Assembly (NCBI RefSeq): GCF_036373705.1
Contig: NC_089850.1
Span: forward strand, 20,629,256 to 20,693,255
Direction of reading: 5' to 3'
Source of the DNA: Amia ocellicauda
Taxonomy: Eukaryota; Chordata; Actinopteri; Amiiformes; Amiidae
Length of the DNA stretch: 64,000 bases
A program made the translations under genes and the position numbers. Shown here piece by piece: positions 13,146-22,848 of the stretch (position 1 is its first letter; every line of letters starts with the position of its first letter). A model generated the notes under the pieces. It was given only the letters and a program-made list of their open reading frames with translations, searched no databases and had not been told where the DNA came from.

Positions 13146-13147
<2 letters not shown>

Positions 13148-13176
<29 letters not shown>
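13148..13176. repeat. Poly(A) run
   Basis: Roughly 29 uninterrupted adenines in the ROCK2 3' region. It could be a retrotransposed tail, but no recognisable element precedes it. Confidence 0.9.
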
Positions 13177-13177
<1 letters not shown>

Positions 13178-13378
13178 CAAAAAACAAATCACAGCACATA
13201 TAAAATTCACCAGCTCTGAAATGTTTCACATCATCATACTGTAGATGCCTTTCAAAGTGTTTTGTATAAAGCTCTCCTGAATGCATACTGGAGCAATAGC
13301 TACAGCGAACGGTCCTGAACGTGTGCTGTGAGGACTTCCATTCTTCAGTAACAGCAGACTATCCGAATACTATAGTGC

Positions 13379-13420
13379 ATGTGTGTGTGTGTGTGTGTGT
13401 GTATATACACACACACACGT
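13379..13420. repeat. TG/CA palindromic microsatellite
   Basis: A (TG)n run followed by TATA and then an (CA)n run, so the stretch can fold on itself. Confidence 0.85.
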
Positions 13421-13551
13421 ACTATTGTACATGCCATCTTCATGTGTAATTTATATTGGCTTGACCACTTTATATTTAAAGAAATTGCTATGTTGAGAAT
13501 GCATGTTTTCTTTAGCTGCAGTATGCTCCAAACAATGTAAACATATTCGAC

Positions 13552-13557
13552 AATAAA
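13552..13557 (+). promoter_or_regulatory. Candidate ROCK2 polyadenylation signal
   Basis: AATAAA followed within 40 bases by T/GT-rich sequence (TTTGTCCTTTGATTTT). It is the last good hexamer before the opposing SLC66A3 gene, which makes it the likely distal ROCK2 end. Confidence 0.5.
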
Positions 13558-13901
13558 ATGATGTAGCCTTCTGCCTTTGTCCTTTGATTTTCTGCTCACG
13601 TTTTAATTTTATTATTATTAGTGAAGTACTAGAAATGTTGCTTCCATAATCTGACCACAGAGTTAAAATAAGTTTTCTTCTCAATTAAGTGTTTGTGGTT
13701 TGTAGGACAGTGTGGTCAACCCTCATGGCTCCCTAAACCATCGATCACTCAACACTGGGGTAACTGTAACTACCGAAGCCCAATAATCAAATCAAGTGTT
13801 GTTAGGTTTTGATGGTCTTCACTGAAATAGCGGAGTTAAGAGTGACCTGTGAACCCCAGACACAGAAGACACAAAAAAAACTTGTTATCCAAGTGGATGT
13901 T

Positions 13902-13907
13902 TTTAAT
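13902..13907 (-). promoter_or_regulatory. Candidate SLC66A3 polyadenylation signal (ATTAAA)
   Basis: TTTAAT on the + strand reads ATTAAA on the - strand, about 1.3 kb past the SLC66A3 stop. If used, the convergent ROCK2 and SLC66A3 transcripts end within about 350 bases of each other. Alternative hexamers are possible. Confidence 0.3.
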
Positions 13908-13920
13908 TTGCACAGACAAA

Positions 13921-15191
13921 TCATTTATAAAACTTGAAACAGGATTAGAACACCATGAAAACATTAAATGCACCTGGAGTTTCAAAACCATATAAAAGGA
14001 CCAAGATAAGAATACATCTTCTATCTAAACAGGTTATCAAGTGTTTCAGCACCAACCATTGGGTAAATCTGGGGTAACGTGCCCTGGTCCAGGAGTGCCG
14101 AATGTCCCTTCTGTGTTTATGTTCAGCTGAGCACATCCTTGAGCTGCACTGCTGCCATTCATTTAACAGCAGACAGGGAAATGAGTAACTGTAGTTTAAT
14201 TGTTTCTAATGAAGAGATTTGGGGTTCATCTAGAGAATAAAAACCCAAGGTGACCAGTCCAGGGCTGGGAACAGTGATGTGCAAAAAACCCTTCATTTGA
14301 CAGGCAGGCAGTGCGTCTATCCTGCCCCTAGGAATGATTTTCCACTATTTACCCTTTATCAAAAGGTATCACTCTTTCAATATCATTAAAGATACAAACC
14401 TTAGTGATTTGGTTACAAAAAGCATGTTTAAAAAACGTATTTGTTTAATCGGGCAGAATGTGTGCATAAGCATACTGCCTGCCTTGCATATCGTATAACG
14501 AGCGATAATATTAAAAACACTTAATGGGTCGAATGGCCTCCTCTGGTTTGTTTGTAAACTTTCTTATGTAGAAGAGCAGCCTTCTCTGGACCTCGTCCCT
14601 GAGGAGTCGTCATTCTTGAACACATTAGCGGGAGGATGAGAACATCCCACTAACAATGCACCTTCTCCATCACTGCGGACAACCCCAGTGCAGCTTCATC
14701 ATCACCGCAGCGATGATTGTTTTGTATTCACAGTGACCTTAATGCTAAAATGCAAACGAAAAACACCGAACATAGAACACAAATCTGGACAGGAAGAGCT
14801 TTGGGCCGATACAGGAGTTCAAAACCCGCTGTCTTCAGGAACAGACTGGTGAGCATTGAGACGAAGGGTTGATGATTTAAAAAAATTAAAAATAAAAGAA
14901 TTGCACTGGTTATGAATATTTTTTGTTGTTGTAGAAATAAGCACCACTGTTTGGAATAAACTAAATCATGCACATGGGTGAATGAACAGTCTAGTTAAAC
15001 CTAAAATAAATCTCCCACACAAAAATATAAGAAATACAAAAGCAGTCATCGTAGTGACGTGGGTTTCAGGTTAACTGGTGTGTTGGGTACAGTACGCTTG
15101 GCAAGAGGTTGCTTGGGCTTGCCGCGGAGAAGATGTGGTGCGTTGGAGGATTTGTCGTGATAAGTGCGTCCGTCCCACAGTCCAGCCCAGC
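13921..15191 (-). other. Probable SLC66A3 3' UTR and intergenic sequence
   Basis: No coding segment is recognised. A short stretch near 14526-14568 (GAATGGCCTCCTCTGG, then TAAACTTTCTTATGT) resembles the tail of a common fish interspersed repeat. Confidence 0.4.
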
Positions 15192-18100
15192 TCAGTCCTG
15201 CTTATTTCCTGCTCTTCTGTAGTACAGCACGCTGCCCGTCACCCAGGCATTCAGAATGGACATCACGATGAAACGCACAAGAACTGCTCAGAACAGAGAA
15301 ATGCACAGACGCAGGAACAGAGGAGCATGTCATTGAAGGAGTAGCAGCTTCACAATATAGAGATGTTTTAGTTGAGGTGTACTGGACCAATCAGAGGACA
15401 TCCATTCCATCCACAGTGTTTCAAACGCTGCTGTGACTCCATTACACAATACAAATCAATCAATACAGACATAAAATACTGGCAAACTGGCCAGCACAGA
15501 GTAGAATTAAACCGCTCACCCTGCATGTCCCCTGTGGTCATCAATGTGGTGTAAATCCGAGCTGAAACGGAAAAAAAAAAACAAGTTGAGAAACATGCCA
15601 TCAGACTGAAGAGGCCACTGCATCAAAACACAACCCAACCGCTGGCAACTCTAATCCTTCCAGAACAGTGTTTTCATATTAATCAAAGCCTGGTTCTGGA
15701 ATGGCCATTTGTGATTGGGTGACAGGGGGGTCAACGAGATGTCACACTTTAAAGTTAGAAAGATGTAACGAATGTTGAACAAGGGACACGCCCTGTAACA
15801 GAGTGCTCTGGGAGCTGCAGTGCTGTCCTGTCCTGTCTTGTCTTGTCTTGTCCTCTGCCCTGATCTACTGTGCACTTACCGAGGCCGGTGAAGGAGGCCA
15901 GGCCCCAGGTCAGGGCGCTCACTTGGCCCGAGTCCTTCGATTCCCACAGACACTGCAGCTGTGCCAATTTACTGGCTGCGCTGATGAAGGTGCAGAGGCT
16001 CTGTAGAGAAGCAAAGGGAAACAAGAATATACGAACCTCCAGTCATTATGTATTTGTCAGCCATCGCAGCAACAGACCATTAGAGGCTCGTGTACATTCG
16101 ATTTGCATTTGGTTCTTAGTCGTTAATCATTCTCTCATGTCAGCTGACATCCACACACCTCCTTACACAAACAATCTATAACCAGACACGCACACCTCCC
16201 GGCCTGTGTGACCCTCAGGCATCCAATCCACGTGGGCTCCTGGCTACTCTAGGAGTGTCTCGGTTGGACCACTTTTAACAGCAGGACCCCAGTCCTTCAG
16301 GTGCTGAGGATCCAGAGTGACCTGTAAAACCCACTGGACCTGTGAAGCTTGACTCTGAACACTACTGCGAGGTAGTCAGGTAGTGGCGCCGGTGCTAGGT
16401 GTGGATGAACGAGCAGCCCTTACCATGGCCAAGTCAATTATCCAGCTCCGCAGGGTCAGCGCATGCCAGCCCCCAAGAAACCTGCGCAAGCAAAGGTTAA
16501 GGGCCAATGACTGCTACTGCCACTAGCACTGCTATTACTGCTACTGTTGCCCTACGACTACAGCTGCTACTACCAGCACAGTCAGTGATAGTGCCATCAC
16601 TGCTGCTGCAACTAATGCTACTGCTTCTCCTACGGCTGTTTTTACTATTAATACCGTTATGTTAACTTGATGCAGCGCAACTGTTTCCAAGTGGTGAGAG
16701 TAATAGCGATGAAGGACAGCCTCTCTCAGACAAAGAGGATACAGGGCCGCGTACAGCACACTCTGCTTCAGGTTTCCATCGTAGTACAGAATCAGCAGCA
16801 GGAGGATCACATCTGGAACACAGAATGCATCATTCATCTGTACTTCCATATGCCATCAATGCAACACATCTTTAATATCTATCCATCAGTCTATCTGTGT
16901 CAGATTAAGTTTCATTGATATTACCCATCCATCAATACATATGTGTGCATAGATAGCTGAGGCAACAGATGATGCCTTCATGTATTAACACAGTCAACCT
17001 ACAATCTCATAAAGACAATACAGTTATTTCAAATAGATGTTTTGAGAGAAATATATAAATATATCCCAGATTTGGTTTTCTAAGCCGAACGCAGAGTGCC
17101 ATGGAAAGCCGGCTGTTCTGAGAAGCACAGAGGGGTCACTGTACCTTGAGCGATGAGGATGGGATACTCCAGGTACGTTGGTGGTGGATACTCGTAGTAC
17201 ATCTGGTACGACACAAACACAATGAATCTGAAATAAGAGACCATGTTACAGTTAAAAGGCTGATTGTTTTTCCCAGCTTGGGAAGGCTCATACAGCTGCT
17301 GATATAAACTAGTTTGCATTGAAATTTGAATGTAGTCATGCAGTTTTTTTTCTCTGAAATTGCATGCAGCAAGTTGAATACTGTGAGGAATGCAATGCTT
17401 TCTTCCCAGTTCTTAAGCAAACTCAGCATGTTTATTATGCAAGACTGTGTTAGTCACACTAAACCCTATTACAGGGAGCTAAAATGTTACTAATAAATAC
17501 GTTAAAACAAACAAACAAACAAAATACTGCAAACTTGTCACTTAAGCATATGGAAGATAACTTATGAATGCAGACAGCTGTAACTGTAACTGTAAAAGCA
17601 CATCTGGCAATGAGCCCAAGCAGCACAAGATGACTATATAAAAAAAAGGTAAATTGCAGCATTATTCAATTATGTTTAGTGATTGCATAAATACACTGTA
17701 ATAAACCTGCAACTTCTCAACAAGGCTATGTGAAAGAGCATGACATGAATTAAGGCAAAACTTCAAACACAAATATAAGCTGCGTTTGTTCTCAACAGAA
17801 AGCGGTTTCAAAGCACTACTTCATATCCGAGAAACTTTTGACCAGAATGGCACTTGTAAGCTGTGGACCAGTTGATGAATCAATTTAAGATCGGTTTTCT
17901 TTTTCTTTCTTTCTTTCTTTCACATGGCTTATATAGACATGGTTTCTTTTTTGAATCCTGTACGGCTCATTCCCACTCAGTTCATCAGACAAACCGCACA
18001 AGTGTCAGGGGTCACAGTAAAGCCACGGCAGACAGCGGCCGCTCGGCTCGCACATGCGCACACGGCTAGTTCGGGAGGCGACGCTCTGTATACATACACG

Positions 18101-18774
18101 CACTTCATGAACAACCCGCCGGTCCCTGTGGTTATTGAGGGGAAACACATCATTAAAAGCAAAACTATACATTCCTGTCCGGGATGATAAAAAGCACAAA
18201 CTCCCAAGTAATACATATTGAAAACGGATTAACTGTTAACCTGGAATGATGGATACAAGTGTGTATTATTGTATTTTAATCGTATGGAATTATAGTAGAG
18301 TTTAATCCTTTTGTTTCTACGGTTATATGCGTTGTACTTTTTCTAGGACGGACAGAAGCTAATCGGGATATTCATCCGTCCCGTAAAATTATTAAAATGT
18401 AAGTGAAATCAAAAATACAAATACGTGAAGTACAAGCAACGCGTTTGTGTGCAGTAGGCTGCAGATTCATTGTCCTAGAGTTCAAAACAGGAAGTCAAAC
18501 GAAAAGCCCCATAACTCTTCAGTAACTTTTTTCAGATAAAAATGTGTTTTGCAATTAGTGGCAGCTACTGTTTTTCTTTCATTTGTGTGTCTTTTTAAGG
18601 AAATCGAATTAAGAATACAGAATCTTACCCTACGAGTTCCAGCACCAAGCTTTTCACACTTATTCCTGTGGTTGACTTGGCTGAAATGAGCACAAATATC
18701 TGCGGGAATTTGAGCACCATGCAAATAAACAGGGTGCTAAAATTGGCTAAATGCAGGATCGTATCGGCCCCCAT
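15192..18774 (-). CDS. slc66a3: SLC66A3 (PQLC3), PQ-loop repeat membrane protein
   Basis: Multi-pass membrane protein of the PQ-loop (SLC66) family; relatives export amino acids from lysosomes, but the substrate of this member is not established to my knowledge. Seven coding exons on the - strand: 18774-18629, 17227-17145, 16812-16743, 16481-16424, 16000-15880, 15561-15520, 15283-15192. They sum to 612 bases, 203 residues, close to the human 202. The start ATG at 18774 gives MGADTILHLANFSTL; the first PQ motif is KFPQI (residues 22-26). Later landmarks are YPPPTYLEYPILIAQ, SWIIDLAM, LCTFISAASKLAQLQCLW, DSGQVSALTW and IYTTLMTT, all typical of SLC66A3. The third exon uses a weak donor (CCCT|GTATCC), chosen because it alone keeps frame and alignment without gaps. 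The gene is convergent with ROCK2 as in mammals. Confidence 0.95.
15807..15860. repeat. TCCTG/TCTTG short tandem repeat
   Basis: A run of CTGTCCTGTCCTGTCTTG-type pentamers within an SLC66A3 intron. Confidence 0.8.
17228..18628 (-). other. SLC66A3 intron 1
   Basis: A 1.4 kb intron between the first two coding exons. It contains a CTTT-rich tract (about 17893-17922) and a CpG-containing segment around 18010-18085 (CGGCCGCTCGGCTCG). Open frames in it have no recognisable domain. Confidence 0.6.
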
Positions 18775-18960
18775 CGTGCAGAAGGACAGGACTCTACAGT
18801 GCAAGCAACTGCAAGCCCAACAAATGTCACTTTTCTGTAGCGCGATTCAGCCTCGCCTTCCGCAAACGTCACTTCTAGCTGTCCAGTCCCCTCCGAGCAC
18901 CCGTACTCGAGAAAGCATCGCCGTGTAACCGAGAAGATTAACGCTATTCATTGGGCCTGC
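18775..18960 (-). promoter_or_regulatory. Probable SLC66A3 5' UTR/promoter region
   Basis: Just upstream of the - strand ATG the sequence has scattered CpGs and, at 18864-18872, CAAACGTCA, a CRE-like half site. No TATA box is apparent in the expected place. This is inferred mainly from position. Confidence 0.3.
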
Positions 18961-19092
18961 GTGCCTCAAATATGGCAGGAAAACCAGCAGGATTAAAGTG
19001 CATGTTTTAGGTGTGTTTGAAGAGGTAGACATTTAAAGTAGAATTCAAATTATCTGAAGATGCTTTGCATGTGAGAGTACTTTTTGCATGAT

Positions 19093-19162
19093 GCAGCTCT
19101 GGAAGAAATTAACATTGATTTCTGAATTTGGCGTGGTCTCTTAATTTTTTTCCAGAGCTGTA
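19093..19162. repeat. Tc1-type terminal repeat remnant (foldback)
   Basis: CAGCTCTGGAAGAAATTAA and, inverted about 45 bases later, TTAATTTTTTTCCAGAGCTG. These match the paired ends of a Tc1-like family common in fish, here reduced to almost only the two ends. A single end of the same family lies at 28710-28742. Confidence 0.6.
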
Positions 19163-19497
19163 TATTACTAAATATGTGTTATTTTTATGCGGGTTCATAT
19201 CAGTGATAGTTTGTAATAGACGTAGTTTAGGGTAGGAGTAGTGTGCATCAGTAGTAGTATGTAAATGTAAGTAGGTTAGGAGCTGTAGTATAATAGCAGG
19301 TAAGTTCATGATAGTATGTGAATTTGTAGAAGTGTATATAATAATAATTGTAATTATTATTATTGATCATACAATTGAAATTGCCCCAAGAGTAATTAAG
19401 CTGCTTTTACATCATGGGCTAAATATGTCTGTGACACTTTATGGTTAAAATGTGGTTGATTACATGGTAAAATAATGGTAAGATATGGAAAAAATGT

Positions 19498-19700
19498 GGT
19501 ATAATCGAGGTTGTGTGTTCAATCCCAGGTGGGGGACACTGCTGTTGTACTCTTGAGCAAGGCACTGTACCGAGATTGCTCCAGTTAAAACCCAGCTGTA
19601 TAAATGAGTAATTGTATGTATAAAATAATGTGATATATTATAACAATTGTAAGTCACCCTGGATAAGGTCGTCTTCTAAGAAATATAATAAATAATATAT
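19498..19700 (+). repeat. tRNA-type SINE fragment
   Basis: GGTTGTGTGTTCAATCCCAG looks like a tRNA-derived box B region. It is followed by GAGCAAGGCACTGTACC and the tail TAAGTCACCCTGGATAAGG with AATA-type short repeats, a layout familiar from fish SINEs. The next Tc1 element is inserted at a TA in its AT-rich tail. Confidence 0.6.
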
Positions 19701-20605
19701 ATACTCAGCAAAAAAGAAACATCCCTTTTTCAGGACACTGTATTTTAAAGATAATTTTGAAAAAATCAAAATAACTTTACAGGTCATTATTGTAAAGGGT
19801 TTAAACAATGTTTTCCATGCTTGTTCAATGAACCATAAACAATTAATGAACACGCACCTGTGGAACGGGCGTTAAGACACTAACACCTTACAGACGTAGG
19901 CAATTAAGGTCACAGTTATAAAAACTTAGGACACTAAAGAGACCTTTCTACTGGATCTGAAAAACACCAAAAGAAAGATGCCCAGGGTCCCTGCTCATCT
20001 GCGTGAACGTGTCTTAGGCATGCTGAGGCATGCTGCAAGGAGGCATGAGGACTGCAGATGTGGCCAGGGCAATACATTGCAATGTCTGTACTGTGAGATG
20101 CCTAAGACAGCACTACAGGGAGACCGGAAGGACAGCTGATCGTCCTCACAGTGGCAGACCACGTGTAACAACACCTGCACAGGATCGGTACATCCCAGTA
20201 TCACACCTGCGGGACAGGTACAGGATCAACAACAACTGCCCGAGTTACACCAGGAATGCACAATCCCTCCATCAGTGCTCAGACTGTCCGCAATCGGCTG
20301 AGAGAGGCTGGACTGAGGGCTTGTAGGCCTGTTGTAAGGCAGGTCCTTACCAGACATCTCCAGCAACAACGTCACCTACAGTGAGGGAAAAAAGTATTTG
20401 ATCCCCTGCTGATTTTGTACGTTTGCCCACTGACAAAGAAATGATCAGTCTATAATTTTAATGGTAGGTGTATTTTAACAGTGAGAGACAGAATAGCAGC
20501 AAAAAAATCCAGAAAAATGCATTTCAAAAAAGTTATAAATTGATTTGCATGTTAATGAGGGAAATAAGTATTTGATCTCCTATCAATCAGCAAGATTTCT
20601 GGCTC

Positions 20606-20703
20606 CCAGGTGTCTTTTAAACAGGTAACGAGCTGAGATTAGGAGCACTCTCTTAAAGGGAGAGCTCCTAATCTCAGCTCGTTACCTGTATAAAAGACAC
20701 CTG
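20606..20703. repeat. Perfect-type hairpin inside the inner Tc1 element
   Basis: CAGGTGTCTTTTAAACAGG, AACGAGCTGAGATTAGGAGC and their inverse (GCTCCTAATCTCAGCTCGTT, then CAGGTGTCTTTTATACAGG read on the other strand) form about 45-base arms around a short loop near 20650. It lies just upstream of the transposase ATG, so it would fold at the 5' end of the mRNA. Confidence 0.85.
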
Positions 20704-20745
20704 TCCACAGAAGCAATCAATCAATCAGATTCCAAACTCTCCACC

Positions 20746-21750
20746 ATGGCCAAGACCAAAGAGCTGTCCAAGGATGTCAGGGACAAGATTATAGACCTAC
20801 ACAAGGCTGGAATGGGCTACAAGACCATCGCCAAGCAGCTTGGTGAGAAGGTGACAACAGTTGGTGCGATTATTGGCAAATGGAAGAAACACAAAATAAC
20901 TGTCAGTCTCCCTCGGTCTGGGGCTCCATGCAAGATCTCACCTCGTGGAGTTTCAATGATCATGAGAACGGTGAGGAATCAGCCCAGAACTACACGGGAG
21001 GATCTTGTTAATGATCTCAAGGCAGCTGGGACCATAGTCACCAAGAAAACAATTGGTAACACACTACGCCGTGAAGGACTGAAATCCTGCAATGTCCCCC
21101 TGCTCAAGAAAGCACATTTACAGGCCCATCTGAAGTTTGCCAATGAACATCTGAATGATTCAGAGGAGAACTGGGTGAAAGTGTTGTGGTCAGATGAGAC
21201 CAAAATCGAGCTCTTTGGCATCAACTCAACTCGCTGTGTTTGGAGGAGGAGGAATGACCCCAAGAACACCATCCCCACCGTCAAACATGGAGGTGGAAAC
21301 ATTATGCTTTGGGGGTGTTTTTCTGCTAAGGGGACAGGACAACTGCACCGCATCAAAGGGAAGATGGACGGGGTCATGTATCGTCAAATCTTGGGTGAGA
21401 ACCTCCTTCCCTCAGCCAGGGCATTGAAAATGGGTCGTGGATGGGTATTCCAGCATGACAAAGACCCAAAACACACAGCCAAGGCAACAAAGGAGTGGCT
21501 CAAGAAGAAGCACATTAAGGTCCTGGAGTGGCCTAGCCAGTCTCCACACCTTAATCCCATAGAAAATCTGTGGAGGGAGCTGAAGGTTCGAGTTGCCAAA
21601 CGTCAGCCTTGAAACCTTAATGACTTGGAGAGGATCTGCAAAGAGGAGTGGGACAAAATCCCTCCTGAGATGTGTGCAAACCTGGTGGCCAACTACAAGA
21701 AACGTCTGACCTCTGTGATTGCCAACAAGGGTTTTGCCACCAAGTACTAA
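20746..21750 (+). pseudogene. Inner Tc1 transposase with one premature stop
   Basis: DDE transposase that cuts and rejoins element ends at TA sites. Starts [15 protein letters not shown] and has paired N-terminal helix-turn-helix regions ([18 protein letters not shown]). The catalytic segment has [10 protein letters not shown] (first Asp), [10 protein letters not shown] (second Asp) and [11 protein letters not shown] (Glu), a DD34E pattern. The frame is open for 288 codons to a TGA at 21610-21612; the same frame continues ([17 protein letters not shown]) and ends GFATKY at a TAA at 21748-21750. The single stop fits a CGA-to-TGA transition. The full product would be about 334 residues, near the family norm. 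Confidence 0.93.
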
Positions 21751-22392
21751 GTCGAAGGGGTCAAATACTTATTTCCCTCATTAACATGCAAATCAATTGA
21801 TAACTTTTTTGAAATGCTTTTTTCTGGATTTTGTTGTTGTTATTCTGTCTCTCACTGTTAAAATACACCTACCATTAAAATTATAGACTGATCATTTCTT
21901 TGTCAGTGGGCAAACGTACAAAATCAGCAGGGGATCAAATACTTTTTTCCCTCACTGTATGGGCACAAACCCACCTTCACTGGACGTGATTTCCTGCAGG
22001 ACAGGAATGTCGGTGTTCTGCCATTGAAGAGCGTGGATCTCAATCCCATTGAGCACGTCTGGGACCTGTTGGATTTGGAGGGTGAGGGCTAGGGCCATTC
22101 CCCCAGAAATGTCCGGGAAATTGCAAGTGGAAGAGTGGGGTAACATCTCACAGCAAGAACTGGCACATCTGGTGCAGTCCATGAGGAGGAGATGCACTGC
22201 AGCACAGATACTGACTGTCCCTTTGTTCACGGACACATTATTCCATTTCTGTTAGTCACATGTCTGTGAAACTTGTTCAGTTTATGTCATGGTTGTTGAA
22301 TCTTTTTATGTGCATACAAATATTTACACATGTTAAGTTTTCTGAAAATAAAAGCAGTTGAAAGTGAAAGGACGTTTCTTTTTGTGCTGAGT

Positions 22393-22848
22393 ATATATAT
22401 ACACACACATACAATGTTCTCACGTGCAGATTATTAATAAAGAGCCTGTATGAGAATTACTATACATGTTCTCAAAGTGATAGTGTGATCGTAAGAAGAA
22501 GAAGGAGAAAAACAGCTCCATTGTAGTTTTTTCTGGCAAAGAGACATGAAAACAATATTACTGGATGCCCTCTGTCATCCTGTCAGTTGGGAACACACAG
22601 ACCCAGAAACAAAACACCATTTCCCGGTCGAAGGCAATGCTTTTCCCAGCCTGGAGTCTAGAGAGTGCTCTCACAGGGAAAACAAATCATTCTTCTTCAG
22701 TTACAACAGGCACAAATAACTGCACTGTGAGGGAGTTTCCGAGAAAATTCATTTTCCCAGGGCAGATAAAAGGCAGCCAGTGTGGCAATGGACCTGCCCA
22801 AACACCTGTCACCCCTGAGCCCTTCAGCCACTCTCCCGTGATCTCCAG
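22393..22848 (+). other. Intergenic sequence / possible 5' UTR of the GPCR gene
   Basis: A short TATA/CACACA tract right after the Tc1 element, then unique-looking sequence. No TATA box or CpG island is clear. GGCAGATAAAAGG at 22762-22774 is a weak TATA-like candidate about 75 bases upstream of the ATG. Confidence 0.3.

Larger units (their letters stand above)
7441..13580 (+). other. rock2: ROCK2 3' UTR / downstream region (or terminal intron plus 3' UTR)
   Basis: About 6 kb between the terminal coding exon and a polyadenylation signal at 13552. It holds a TA microsatellite (8701-8822), a dispersed repeat (10036-10490), a GT microsatellite near 11007-11056, an A-run (13148-13176) and AATAAA-type hexamers near 10940, 12427 and 13552. 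ROCK2 transcripts are known to have long 3' UTRs. The exact boundary cannot be fixed without RNA evidence, because the stop codon overlaps a consensus donor and an acceptor-like CATCACAG lies at 10783-10790. Confidence 0.5.
20379..21957 (+). mobile_element. Tc1/mariner element (inner), long inverted repeats
   Basis: TA duplications at 20377-20378 and 21958-21959. The two ends are inverted for roughly 200 bases, beginning CAGTGAGGGAAAAAAGTATT. Within each end the motif AGTATTTGATC (or a close variant) occurs at the outer and inner edge, the indirect/direct repeat plan of Sleeping Beauty-like Tc1 elements. Length is about 1,579 bases. A strong palindrome lies between the left inverted repeat and the transposase. 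Confidence 0.95.
19980..22252 (+). pseudogene. Outer Tc1 transposase pseudogene
   Basis: N-terminal DNA-binding fragments at 19980-20330 in shifting frames and a C-terminal fragment at 21963-22252 containing [10 protein letters not shown] and QSMRRRCTAA. They are separated by the 1.58 kb nested element. The central DDE catalytic core is absent, so it cannot encode an active transposase. Confidence 0.85.
19704..22390 (+). mobile_element. Tc1/mariner element (outer), interrupted and decayed
   Basis: Flanked by TA at 19702-19703 and 22391-22392. The ends are inverted: CTCAGCAAAAAAGAAAC on the left and GTTTCTTTTTGTGCTGAG on the right. A transposase remnant starts near 19980 (MPRVPAHLRERV), shifts frame at about 20030 (MRTADVARAI, a helix-turn-helix part) and decays around 20330. 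After the nested insertion the C-terminal part resumes ([15 protein letters not shown], 22028-22072). The region with the first two catalytic aspartates is missing, so the element was internally deleted or decayed as well as interrupted. Confidence 0.9.
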
